A DNA stretch of 21,656 bases from Chloroflexota bacterium (lineage in GTDB: Bacteria > Chloroflexota > Anaerolineae > Promineifilales > Promineifilaceae), in NCBI GenBank assembly GCA_024223125.1, contig JAAEOP010000941.1, positions 1-21,656 on the forward strand, read 5' to 3'. The translations under genes and the position numbers were made by a program. The notes beneath the pieces were generated by a model. That model was not told the DNA's origin, made no database searches, and was given only the letters and a program-made list of their open reading frames with translations. Positions 14,965-21,644 of this stretch are shown here, in pieces (the first letter of the stretch is position 1; each line of letters opens with the position of its first letter).

Positions 14965-16830
14965 TTAACCGTCGCCTTGCCAGAGGCGCAGCATTTCTTG
15001 ACTATGGTTTAATAATTCATCCAGACTGCCTTCGGCTTCGATACGACCGTCTTTCAGAACAATGATATGGTCGGCGCGGCGTAAAACCGAGTGGCGGTGG
15101 GAGACGACGAGACAGGTAGGTTTGTTGGACAAAATTGTATTTTGCCTTCCCAACAACCGTTCCCACAATACTTTTTCCGTTTCCACATCCAATGCGCTTG
15201 ATAAGTCGTCAAAGACGAGCAGTTCGGCATCACGTACAAACATGCGGGCGGCGGCTGTACGCTGTATCTGCCCGCCGGACAGTCGCTGACCGCGGGGGCC
15301 AACGAGCGATTCCAACCCTTGTTCCATATCGCGGATGTCTTGATCGAGTACGGCCGTTGTTACCGCTTTCTGCATATCCACTTTTGTTTCTGGCAGCCCT
15401 AACAATATGTTTTCACGAATGTTCTCGCTGAACAATCGGGGCGCCTGACCGGTGTAGGCAGTACGCGGCGGTACAAAGAAGTTGGCCGGGTTACTCACGA
15501 GAGACCCATTCCACCAGATTTCACCTGCATCCGGCGGCAGCAAACCGAGCAGTGTTTTAAGCAATGTTGTCTTGCCGGAACCGATACGGCCGGTGATGAC
15601 GATGAAACTGCCCCGTTTGAGACTGAACGATATATTTTCAATGCCAGCGCTTGGCGCTCCGTGTTCTGTAAGCCGTGATTCGTGCTCCGTATCTGGCGCT
15701 GGGTGGGCGCTTGTATATTGGTAGCTTAGATTTTTTACGTGTAGGTGTTGGAAATGGTCAGCGGCCGTTTTGGGCGCATAAGGTAACGTCGGAAAGTTTC
15801 CATCCATATAAATGGGATGGTGGGCTACAAATTTGCCGGGTGGCGATCCTTGCATCATCGTTTCCATCCGTTGGTTGGAGATGGCGACTTGATTGTAGCG
15901 GGTGATAACTGTTCCCGCGATACGCATAAGTTGGGTAATGGGCCACAGGTAGGCGGCAAATAAAGCAAAATCGCCGACGGTAAAATCGCCAGCGTACATG
16001 CTTTGCGCCGCAAACAGTAAAATGAAGCCCATCCCTAAATCAATCGTACCCCCGCTAAGCGAATCCACGACCTGCCCAATCAACCGGTCATTTACCATTG
16101 CTTGCTTGCGCTGATCATTTTTAAGGCGGAAACGAGCCACCACCCGTTCTTCGGCATTGGCAACTTTAAGCGCTTGGACGCCGTTAAACATGTCGGCAAT
16201 CAGGCCAGTAACCTGGCTGGTGGCTTCCCGACTTTTACGCCGGTATGCTTTGGCCCGGTGACGCAGCCGTTGGGCGATAATGATGACCAGGGCCAACGGC
16301 ATAAACGTGCCCAATGTCACCACGACGCTAATTTGGAACATGATGAAGAAAGAGATGGCGGCCATCAAAATCAGGCCGATGAGATCGTCAATGATGACCA
16401 ATCCGTCCAAAAGGGCGGTGGTGTCGTCGCGGAAGGTGCTGATTGCCTCGCCGGTGGATTGACGGCCGCCATCCTGGTGGCGGGGCAGGGCATCGGCGCC
16501 GGGTCTTTGCAAAATGCGGGCCAGCAAATTACGCATAAGCAGGGCGTAACTGTGGTATTGAAAGTTGATGTAGAATAATGCGGCTCCAGTTAATGAGGCG
16601 CCGATTATGAAAGCGGCCGTTAATTGCAGGCCGACAAAAGTCCACACGGTAACGTCCAGGTTGTTTTCGCCGGTTAGCCAATCGAAAAACAACTTCAAGA
16701 TGAGACCGACGGCCGCCGTAGCCATCATGTGAATAGAGATAGTAATGACATCGCCGAAGTAGAAACCGGGGCGGAATTTGATGAGCCGCCAGAAGTATTG
16801 GTAGGTTTTTAAAATAGGTACGTTGTTCAT
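14965..16830 (-). CDS. ABC exporter half-transporter, degenerate-site subunit
   Basis: A 621-residue fused membrane-ATPase exporter half. Residues 1-330 hold the type-I exporter membrane domain with about six hydrophobic segments (for example [19 protein letters not shown]). The ATPase has Walker [10 protein letters not shown] (near 412), Q-loop [18 protein letters not shown], a standard signature LSGGQ (near 515), Walker [13 protein letters not shown] (near 533) and H-loop VVSHR. The catalytic glutamate after Walker B is aspartate (FDD, not FDE), as in the degenerate site of heterodimeric exporters such as BmrC/BmrD or TM287/288. Residues about 380-393, in the link before the ATPase, are encoded by a dispersed repeat. 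No Shine-Dalgarno is visible before ATG 16830, where the spacer is repeat DNA. Its partner is the gene at 16882-18669. Confidence 0.92.
   Translation of the reverse strand: MNNVPILKTYQYFWRLIKFRPGFYFGDVITISIHMMATAAVGLILKLFFDWLTGENNLDVTVWTFVGLQLTAAFIIGASLTGAALFYINFQYHSYALLMRNLLARILQRPGADALPRHQDGGRQSTGEAISTFRDDTTALLDGLVIIDDLIGLILMAAISFFIMFQISVVVTLGTFMPLALVIIIAQRLRHRAKAYRRKSREATSQVTGLIADMFNGVQALKVANAEERVVARFRLKNDQRKQAMVNDRLIGQVVDSLSGGTIDLGMGFILLFAAQSMYAGDFTVGDFALFAAYLWPITQLMRIAGTVITRYNQVAISNQRMETMMQGSPPGKFVAHHPIYMDGNFPTLPYAPKTAADHFQHLHVKNLSYQYTSAHPAPDTEHESRLTEHGAPSAGIENISFSLKRGSFIVITGRIGSGKTTLLKTLLGLLPPDAGEIWWNGSLVSNPANFFVPPRTAYTGQAPRLFSENIRENILLGLPETKVDMQKAVTTAVLDQDIRDMEQGLESLVGPRGQRLSGGQIQRTAAARMFVRDAELLVFDDLSSALDVETEKVLWERLLGRQNTILSNKPTCLVVSHRHSVLRRADHIIVLKDGRIEAEGSLDELLNHSQEMLRLWQGDG
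15657..15693 (-). repeat. ACG-type degenerate repeat inside an ABC transporter gene
   Basis: On the minus strand this segment reads GATACGGAGCACGAATCACG and continues in the same style (ACAGAACACGGAG). It matches 4653-4672 at 16 of 20 positions. It is translated in frame as [12 protein letters not shown] within the linker between membrane and ATPase domains. Confidence 0.5.
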
Positions 16831-16840
16831 GATGAGTGTT

Positions 16841-16897
16841 TTGAGATTGGAGATTAAGAGATTGCCCCAATTTCCAATCTCCTAATCTCCGATCTCC
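16841..16897. repeat. AGATT-type degenerate inverted repeat, copy 4
   Basis: The left arm TTGAGATTGGAGATTAAGAG (16841-16860) and the right arm (16874-16897, CAATCTCCTAATCTCCGATC and on) are imperfect reverse complements. The right arm runs into the upstream ABC gene: its stop codon and its last residues (EEEIGD) are encoded by repeat sequence. The repeat makes up nearly the whole spacer between the two exporter genes. Confidence 0.75.
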
Positions 16898-18669
16898 TCT
16901 TCTAAACCCGTTTGCAGCAGTTGGTAAAAGTGGCTACCAGAATCATTGGCCAGAATTTGCCGCGTGTTGTGTTCCAGGATACGGCCGTTACCCAACACCA
17001 TAATTTCGTCGGCGCGTTGTACAGTGCCTAAGCGGTGGGCTACGATGACGGCCGTGCGGTTATTCAGCAATTCGTCAATCGCTCGCTCGATAAGTTGTTC
17101 GGTGGCCGGGTCTAGTCGGGCTGACGCTTCATCCAAAATAACCAACCCCGGATCAGCCAGAAAAACGCGGGCGAAGGCCAGCAGTTGGGCTTCCCCGGCC
17201 GAGAGAACATGGTTGCCTGAAATTTGTGTGTCTAGGCCAAATAGCAGCCCGTTGGCCCACTCGCCCAGTCCCAAATCATTTAAAATAGCCGTGATTTTTT
17301 CGTCGGGAATAGTGTCGTCAAACATCGTTAGATTGTCGCGCAGGCTGGCATGGAAAAGCTGTACTTCTTGAGTAACCAAACCGATATGTTGCCGGATTTT
17401 GGCCTGGGTGGCGTCTCGCAAATCACGGCCGTTCAGGCAAATGACGCCTTCTGTAGGATCGTAAAAGCGAAAGAGCAATTTGGTCAGGGTGGATTTGCCG
17501 CTGCCGGTACGCCCCAATAAACCGAGTATGGCGCCGGGTTGCAAGCTAAAATCCACATCATCCAAAATACGTGTGTGAGGGTCGTCGGCGTAGTTGAAGG
17601 AGACATGGTTGAATTGGACGCTGAGGGGGCCGGCAGCAATGGGCGTGCCTCGGCCGTCAGACAAAGTTGGCTGCTCATTTCGTAAATCTACGATACGGTT
17701 CAGGCTGGCGCCGGCGCGTTGTAAATCTTCAATTTGACGATTGATGCGCCATACGGGGTCTTTGATGAGGTCAATGTAGTAAAAGATGAGGTAGAGGCCG
17801 CCAATGGTCATGATGCCGTCACGGTAGAGGGAAGCGCCAAACAAATGGGCGCAACTGTAGGCCAGGGCGAAGGTGAATGTCGGTGTGTTCATTACCCAGA
17901 CGTTGGCGCGCATAGCTGAACGCATTGCCAGCCATCGGTCGCGGCAATGCCGGTACAGTTTGCCCATGATGGTAGCAGTTGCCCCTGAAGAACGGATGGT
18001 CTCGACGCCGCTGAGCCACTCTTCTAATGAGCCGAAGAGATTAGCGTCGGCCTGACGCAGTTTTTGCCAGCGGGGAGTGGTGCGCTGGCGCAAAAAGTTG
18101 AGGATGATGGTTGCCAGGAGGAGGACGGCCGTCATTGCCAAACCGATGCGCCAATCGGCTATATAAAGAAGGACTATCACACCAATGAGCAAAAGTAGAT
18201 TGCTGCCTAACTGGATAATGAGTTGGGAGAAGAAATTGGCAAGCTGGTTCACATCTCCATCCACCCGTTCGATCAGTTCGCCTGGTTTATGCTGTTTGTG
18301 GAAGGTCATGTCTAGCTGTAAACAGTGCAGAGCCAAATCGGCACGGAGGGCGTTGGTGGCTGTCCAGGCGACGTGTTCGCCGATGTAAACGGCGGCTACA
18401 TTTACAATTTGGCGTATGATGGCGATGCCCATGAAGATGGCGGCGGCAATGAATAATTTTCTCAGTCCGGCCGTGTAGGCTGGTGTACCGGGCACGGCCG
18501 TGTTTTCTGATGCGGTATCTATGAAATAAGCCACAATTTGGGGGTTAGCTAATTGCAAACCAATGCCGCCTATGACGAGAACGGTTAACGTCAATACTCG
18601 CCCGCGTTGCGGCCGTAGGTAGGTTGCCAATAAATGCCAGTATGGGTGAATAGTCTTTAGTCGGTTCAT
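16882..18669 (-). CDS. ABC exporter half-transporter, catalytic-Glu subunit
   Basis: A 595-residue exporter half with an N-terminal six-segment membrane domain (PF00664; for example VLTLTVLVIGGIGLQLANPQ near the start) and a C-terminal ATPase (PF00005). Walker A GRTGSGKST is near 386-394, Q-loop VTQEVQLFHASLRDNL follows, the signature is LSAGEAQ rather than LSGGQ (near 488), Walker B is LVILDEAS with the catalytic glutamate (near 507), and the H-loop is VIVAHRL. The altered signature here and the Glu-to-Asp change in the partner would fall in the same composite ATP site, which supports a heterodimer. ATG 18669 has no clear Shine-Dalgarno; it follows an intrinsic terminator by about 20 bases, so expression needs read-through. 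Substrate unknown; drug or lipid export is plausible. Confidence 0.93.
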   Translation of the reverse strand: MNRLKTIHPYWHLLATYLRPQRGRVLTLTVLVIGGIGLQLANPQIVAYFIDTASENTAVPGTPAYTAGLRKLFIAAAIFMGIAIIRQIVNVAAVYIGEHVAWTATNALRADLALHCLQLDMTFHKQHKPGELIERVDGDVNQLANFFSQLIIQLGSNLLLLIGVIVLLYIADWRIGLAMTAVLLLATIILNFLRQRTTPRWQKLRQADANLFGSLEEWLSGVETIRSSGATATIMGKLYRHCRDRWLAMRSAMRANVWVMNTPTFTFALAYSCAHLFGASLYRDGIMTIGGLYLIFYYIDLIKDPVWRINRQIEDLQRAGASLNRIVDLRNEQPTLSDGRGTPIAAGPLSVQFNHVSFNYADDPHTRILDDVDFSLQPGAILGLLGRTGSGKSTLTKLLFRFYDPTEGVICLNGRDLRDATQAKIRQHIGLVTQEVQLFHASLRDNLTMFDDTIPDEKITAILNDLGLGEWANGLLFGLDTQISGNHVLSAGEAQLLAFARVFLADPGLVILDEASARLDPATEQLIERAIDELLNNRTAVIVAHRLGTVQRADEIMVLGNGRILEHNTRQILANDSGSHFYQLLQTGLEEEIGD

Positions 18670-18689
18670 GGTTGTGTCATCTTAGAAAT

Positions 18690-18721
18690 AAAAAAACCCC
18701 GTATGTATCTGACATACGGGG
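18690..18721 (-). terminator. intrinsic terminator (attenuator) before the ABC exporter operon
   Basis: On the minus strand CCCCGTATGT (18721-18712) pairs perfectly with ACATACGGGG (18706-18697) around a 5-base loop and is followed at once by seven Ts (18696-18690), then ATTT. It lies between the leader ORF and ABC start 18669, in the direction of the operon, so it should stop most transcripts before the exporter genes. Confidence 0.88.
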
Positions 18722-18742
18722 CGCGTGTTTGAATTCGAGTTG

Positions 18743-18873
18743 AGGTAGTGGGGTTACGGCCGTGTGCGGCAAAAACTACCTGGAGAACAAACGCCAACGC
18801 ATGTCTGGCGGATGGACAATCCGCCTGTTTCGCGTGTGTTGATGTGGTATAACAAAGCCATTATTGTTCTCCA
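18743..18873 (-). promoter_or_regulatory. structured attenuator leader RNA
   Basis: Three stems can be drawn on the minus-strand RNA. TGGAGAACAA (18873-18864), which contains the leader Shine-Dalgarno, pairs perfectly with TTGTTCTCCA (18790-18781). GGCGGAT pairs with ATCCGCC (18825-18807). AGGTAGT (18781-18775) pairs with ACTACCT (18749-18743) across the leader stop codon. ACATGCG (18804-18798) could also pair with CGTATGT of the terminator's 5' arm (18718-18712) with one G-U pair, a possible antiterminator. I see no match to a riboswitch or T-box consensus. Confidence 0.55.
18754..18861 (-). CDS. 35-codon leader peptide ORF upstream of the ABC exporter operon
   Basis: ATG 18861 has GGAG seven bases upstream (18872-18869) and lies about 25 bases after the predicted transcription start. 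The 35-residue frame begins MALLYHINTRETGG and ends with three cysteines and a basic tail (CVGVCSPGSFCRTRP); it stops at TAA 18756-18754, 33 bases before the terminator hairpin. Position, size and ribosome site fit a regulatory leader peptide whose translation decides terminator formation, as with bmrB before bmrCD. The Cys/Ser/Thr-rich end also leaves open a small exported peptide. It shares no sequence I recognise with either class. The frame overlaps all three leader stems, so it could also be incidental to a structured RNA. Confidence 0.5.
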   Translation of the reverse strand: MALLYHINTRETGGLSIRQTCVGVCSPGSFCRTRP

Positions 18874-18892
18874 AGATAATGTCACGGAGGGG

Positions 18893-18921
18893 ATTTTACT
18901 TGTAGTCTGGAAATGCGTCAA
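18893..18921 (-). promoter_or_regulatory. sigma-70-type promoter of the leader and ABC exporter operon
   Basis: On the minus strand TTGACG (18921-18916) and TAAAAT (18898-18893) are separated by 17 bases. The transcript would begin near 18886, upstream of the leader Shine-Dalgarno at 18872-18869. Each hexamer differs from consensus at one position. Confidence 0.7.
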
Positions 18922-19014
18922 CATTGATCTCTCACCAGATTGAGGTATAAGTTATATCTATTTACCGGCATCTTATTAAAACAAAAAGGTAATATCGTAA
19001 AAGTTGGCAGGGAG

Positions 19015-19086
19015 TTGTATACACGGGTAGGAGAAACACGGATATAAATAAAGAAAAATCAGTGTTCTTCCCATTCGTGTATACAA
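19015..19086. repeat. long imperfect inverted repeat, ACACGGAT type
   Basis: TTGTATACACG (19015-19025) and CGTGTATACAA (19076-19086) are exact reverse complements. Inside them GGAGAAACAC faces GTGTTCTTCC with 8 of 10 pairs, so the arms match over about 29 bases with roughly six mismatches. The A+T-rich centre has no gene. It lies in the 571-base gene-free stretch between the ABC exporter and the aldo/keto reductase. Confidence 0.65.
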
Positions 19087-19090
19087 GACA

Positions 19091-19179
19091 TTATCGGAAA
19101 CAACTTTTTTGACAGGATTAACAAGATTTACAGGATGAAATAATCCCGTAAATCCTGTCCAATTTCTTATTTCCGATAA
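19091..19179. repeat. long imperfect inverted repeat, ACAGGATT type
   Basis: Outer arms TTATCGGAA (19091-19099) and TTCCGATAA (19171-19179) are exact reverse complements. Inside, GATTTACAGGAT (19125-19136) pairs with ATCCCGTAAATC (19143-19154) at 11 of 12 positions around a 6-base loop, preceded by a GACAGGATTAACAA unit. It begins five bases after the neighbouring repeat and ends about 60 bases before the aldo/keto reductase start. Confidence 0.7.
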
Positions 19180-19241
19180 GGTCTACAAGAGATGTAATCT
19201 GATTCGGGCAAGTTTTGCGCTATTGTCAAAAAGGAGTTCAC

Positions 19242-20240
19242 ATGGAATACAGACGATTGGGAAATTCAGGCTTGAAGGTGAGCGTTTTGTCTTTTGGCTC
19301 GTGGGTAACGTTTAAGAATCAGGCCGATGTAGACTTGGCAGTGGAAATGATGACGGCCGCTTATGATGCCGGCGTTAATTTTTTTGACAATGCCGAGGTT
19401 TATGCCCTGGGGCAGTCGGAACTGATTATGGGAGAAGCGCTGCAAAAGCTCAATTGGCCGCGAGATAGCTATGCCGTTTCTAGCAAGGTTCGCTTTGGCG
19501 CTGTGGACGACCCTAAACCGATGCAGTTTGGCCTGAGCCGCAAACATATTTATGAAGCATGTCATCAGGCAATGGCGCGGATGCAGGTGGATTATTTGGA
19601 CCTTTACTTTTGCCACCGGCCGGACCCGGATGTGCCTATGGAGGAAGTGGTGCGGGCGATGACGGAGCTGATCCAGCAGGGCAAGGTGTTCTATTGGGGT
19701 ACGTCGGAATGGTCGGCGCAGCAGTTGATGGAGGCGTATAGCGTAGCTCGCCAATATAACCTTATCCCGCCCACGATGGAGCAGCCGCAGTACAATATGT
19801 TCCATCGGGAGCGGTTTGAAGTGGAATACGGCCGTCTCTATGATGCCATCGGTTTAGGCACAACCATCTGGTCGCCGCTGGCCTCCGGTTTGCTGACGGG
19901 TAAATATAACGAGGGGACGCCTGATGATACCCGCTTGAACCTGCCTGGCTACGAATGGTTGAAGGAGATGTTTGAAAGCGAGGAAGGACAGCAGCGTTTA
20001 CAGAAGGTACGGGAGTTAACGGCCGTGGCCCAAGAATTAAACACAACTATGCCCCAATTAGCCCTGGCCTGGTGTGTTAAAAACCCTCATGTCAGCACAG
20101 TGATAACAGGCGCGTCTAAAGTATTGCAAGTAGAAGAAAACATGAAGGCGCTGGATGTAGCCTCTCAGCTAACGGATGATGTGATGGAGAAGATTGAAGC
20201 GATTCTGGATAATAGACCGCAGCCGATGGATTTTCAGTAG
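19242..20240 (+). CDS. aldo/keto reductase, potassium-channel beta-subunit-like
   Basis: A 332-residue TIM-barrel NADP(H)-dependent reductase (PF00248). The catalytic tetrad is complete: Asp49 and Tyr54 in [14 protein letters not shown], Lys82 in SSKVRFG and His125 in [10 protein letters not shown]. The sequence blocks [31 protein letters not shown] and [17 protein letters not shown] are those of the Kv-beta/YghZ subgroup, which reduces aldehydes, methylglyoxal or related carbonyls. The C-terminal cofactor region [18 protein letters not shown] is normal. ATG 19242 has AAGGAG five bases upstream; an open frame to 19215 is ignored. It is a single plus-strand gene convergent with the solute-binding protein gene. 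Confidence 0.95.
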   Translation: MEYRRLGNSGLKVSVLSFGSWVTFKNQADVDLAVEMMTAAYDAGVNFFDNAEVYALGQSELIMGEALQKLNWPRDSYAVSSKVRFGAVDDPKPMQFGLSRKHIYEACHQAMARMQVDYLDLYFCHRPDPDVPMEEVVRAMTELIQQGKVFYWGTSEWSAQQLMEAYSVARQYNLIPPTMEQPQYNMFHRERFEVEYGRLYDAIGLGTTIWSPLASGLLTGKYNEGTPDDTRLNLPGYEWLKEMFESEEGQQRLQKVRELTAVAQELNTTMPQLALAWCVKNPHVSTVITGASKVLQVEENMKALDVASQLTDDVMEKIEAILDNRPQPMDFQ

Positions 20241-20250
20241 GGGCTAGAAG

Positions 20251-20310
20251 CTGACCGTTGACTGCCGGCCGCTGACCGCTGAAAACTGACCACTGAAAAC
20301 TGATTACTGA
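20251..20310. repeat. CTGA-type degenerate tandem repeat
   Basis: The gap between two convergent genes is made of near-copies of CTGACCRCTGAAAA: CTGACCGTTGACTG, CTGACCGCTGAAAA, CTGACCACTGAAAA and CTGATTACTGA. The last unit extends over the stop codon and final Asp-Gln codons of the solute-binding protein gene. No terminator hairpin is evident here. Confidence 0.7.
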
Positions 20311-21566
20311 TCCGCGAAGAATGGTTGTGTTTGCTCAACGGCCGTATCCGCCGCTTCCGCCACACTTGCCCGCCCATAAAAAGCGCGTTCGATCTCCTGG
20401 CTGGTAGTTAGTTCAATGCCGGGCCAGCCAGACATGATGGGGACGCGCCCCAGTTGGGGTACGGTGTCAATAAAAATACGCGCATTGTCCGGGGGCAGGG
20501 CGGGGTCTAAAAAGGCGGGCGATTCGGCCACGCTCATGAGCGAAGGTACGGTGCGCCCGGTAGCGGCTATGATGGTTTGTCCCTCAGCCGAATTGGCAAA
20601 TTCGATGAACGTCCAGGCGGCTTTTTTGTTTTTGGCAGCGGCCGCCATGCAGTAGGCGTCGCTGTGCAAAATGCCGACCATTTGCTGGCTGCGTGGCAGT
20701 GGGACCACATCCCAGGCAAAGTTTTGGATGGTGCGATAAGTGGGCGTTCCGCGACGACTATTGAAATACATGCCTAATCGGCCGTTCAAAAAGCGTGTTT
20801 CAGCCGGTTCGGCCGCTTCGGCCACAGCGTCGGGAACAATGCCTTCTTTGATTTGTAAATCTACAAACCATTGTAGGGCAGCTATGGATGCCGGGCTGTC
20901 CAGCGTCAGGCGGGTGGGATTGGCTGGATTGTCTACAAGCTGCCCCCCGTTTTGCCAGATGAAGGGGGCTAAACGGAAGATGTTGGGAGATATACCGGCG
21001 CCGTATTGGTCTATACGGCCGTCGCCATCCACATCTATGGTTAAGGCTTGCCCCGCCTGTACAAAATCATCCCATGTCCAATCATTAGCTGGGACTTTTA
21101 ATCCGGCGGCATCAAACAAATCTCGATTGTAATAGACAACCAAACTGGAAATGTTTTGGGGGACACACCATAACTGCCCGTTGAATTGAAAAGCGGAGAC
21201 GGCCGTAGGAAAGAAATTATTGGCGCGTAAAACATCGCTTTGGGCCATAAATGGCTCGATAGGTTCCAGCCCCCCCTGGGCGGCAAAAGCGGCAAAGCGA
21301 CGGTAGTTGAGCAGCATCACATCGGGCGGCATACCGGCCGAAAACCCGGCCGCCAACCGCTGACGGTACTCTCCCTGGCTGGGAATGTGTTGTAACTCGA
21401 TGGGGATATCCGGGTGGCGTTCTGTAAATGCGGCTACCAATTGTTCATAAGCGGCAAATTCGGCCGGTTCGCCAAACACCATAAAGGATACGGCCGTGTC
21501 ATCATTACCACAACCAACAAGCAAAAGGAGGAGGAGTAGCATTAGTAGATGTGTTGTATTGTTCAT
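20304..21566 (-). CDS. extracellular solute-binding lipoprotein (sugar ABC type, family 1)
   Basis: A 420-residue periplasmic-type binding protein (PF01547/PF13416). The N-terminus is a lipoprotein signal: a nine-residue start, a Leu run (LLMLLLLLLLVG) and the lipobox LVGC with the lipidated Cys19. The signal's n-region lacks Lys/Arg, which is unusual. The mature part has the family features: FMVFGEPAEFAAYEQLVAAF, then AGMPPDVMLLNYRRFAAFAA, PQNISSLVVYYNRDLFDAAG and NKKAAWTFIEFANSAEG. It would capture a sugar or oligosaccharide for an ABC importer. ATG 21566 has AAGG about 11 bases upstream. Permease genes normally follow such a gene, but here the next gene is a convergent aldo/keto reductase, so any partners lie elsewhere. 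Confidence 0.93.
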   Translation of the reverse strand: MNNTTHLLMLLLLLLLVGCGNDDTAVSFMVFGEPAEFAAYEQLVAAFTERHPDIPIELQHIPSQGEYRQRLAAGFSAGMPPDVMLLNYRRFAAFAAQGGLEPIEPFMAQSDVLRANNFFPTAVSAFQFNGQLWCVPQNISSLVVYYNRDLFDAAGLKVPANDWTWDDFVQAGQALTIDVDGDGRIDQYGAGISPNIFRLAPFIWQNGGQLVDNPANPTRLTLDSPASIAALQWFVDLQIKEGIVPDAVAEAAEPAETRFLNGRLGMYFNSRRGTPTYRTIQNFAWDVVPLPRSQQMVGILHSDAYCMAAAAKNKKAAWTFIEFANSAEGQTIIAATGRTVPSLMSVAESPAFLDPALPPDNARIFIDTVPQLGRVPIMSGWPGIELTTSQEIERAFYGRASVAEAADTAVEQTQPFFADQ

Positions 21567-21602
21567 AAGATTCTAGACCTTTTCCAGCGAAGTATGGAAA
21601 AA

Positions 21603-21644
21603 GAATAATGAATAGTGAACAATGAATTGTGAATAATGAATGAT
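21603..21644. repeat. GAATAAT-type degenerate tandem repeat
   Basis: Near-copies of a 9- to 10-base unit (GAATAATGAAT, AGTGAACAATGAAT, TGTGAATAATGAAT) fill the upstream region of the solute-binding protein gene at the window edge. It is another short-unit family of the same general kind as the AGATT, CTGA and ACG repeats. Confidence 0.65.

Noticed and set aside
18690..18886. 6S RNA, T-box or known riboswitch
   Set aside because: I could not find the T-box motif AGGGTGGNACCGCG, a long 6S-like duplex with paired ends, or any familiar riboswitch core; the ORF-plus-terminator layout explains the region better.
19109..19136. TTGACA hexamer in front of the aldo/keto reductase as a promoter
   Set aside because: It is part of the ACAGGATT-type repeat and no acceptable -10 hexamer lies 15-19 bases downstream.
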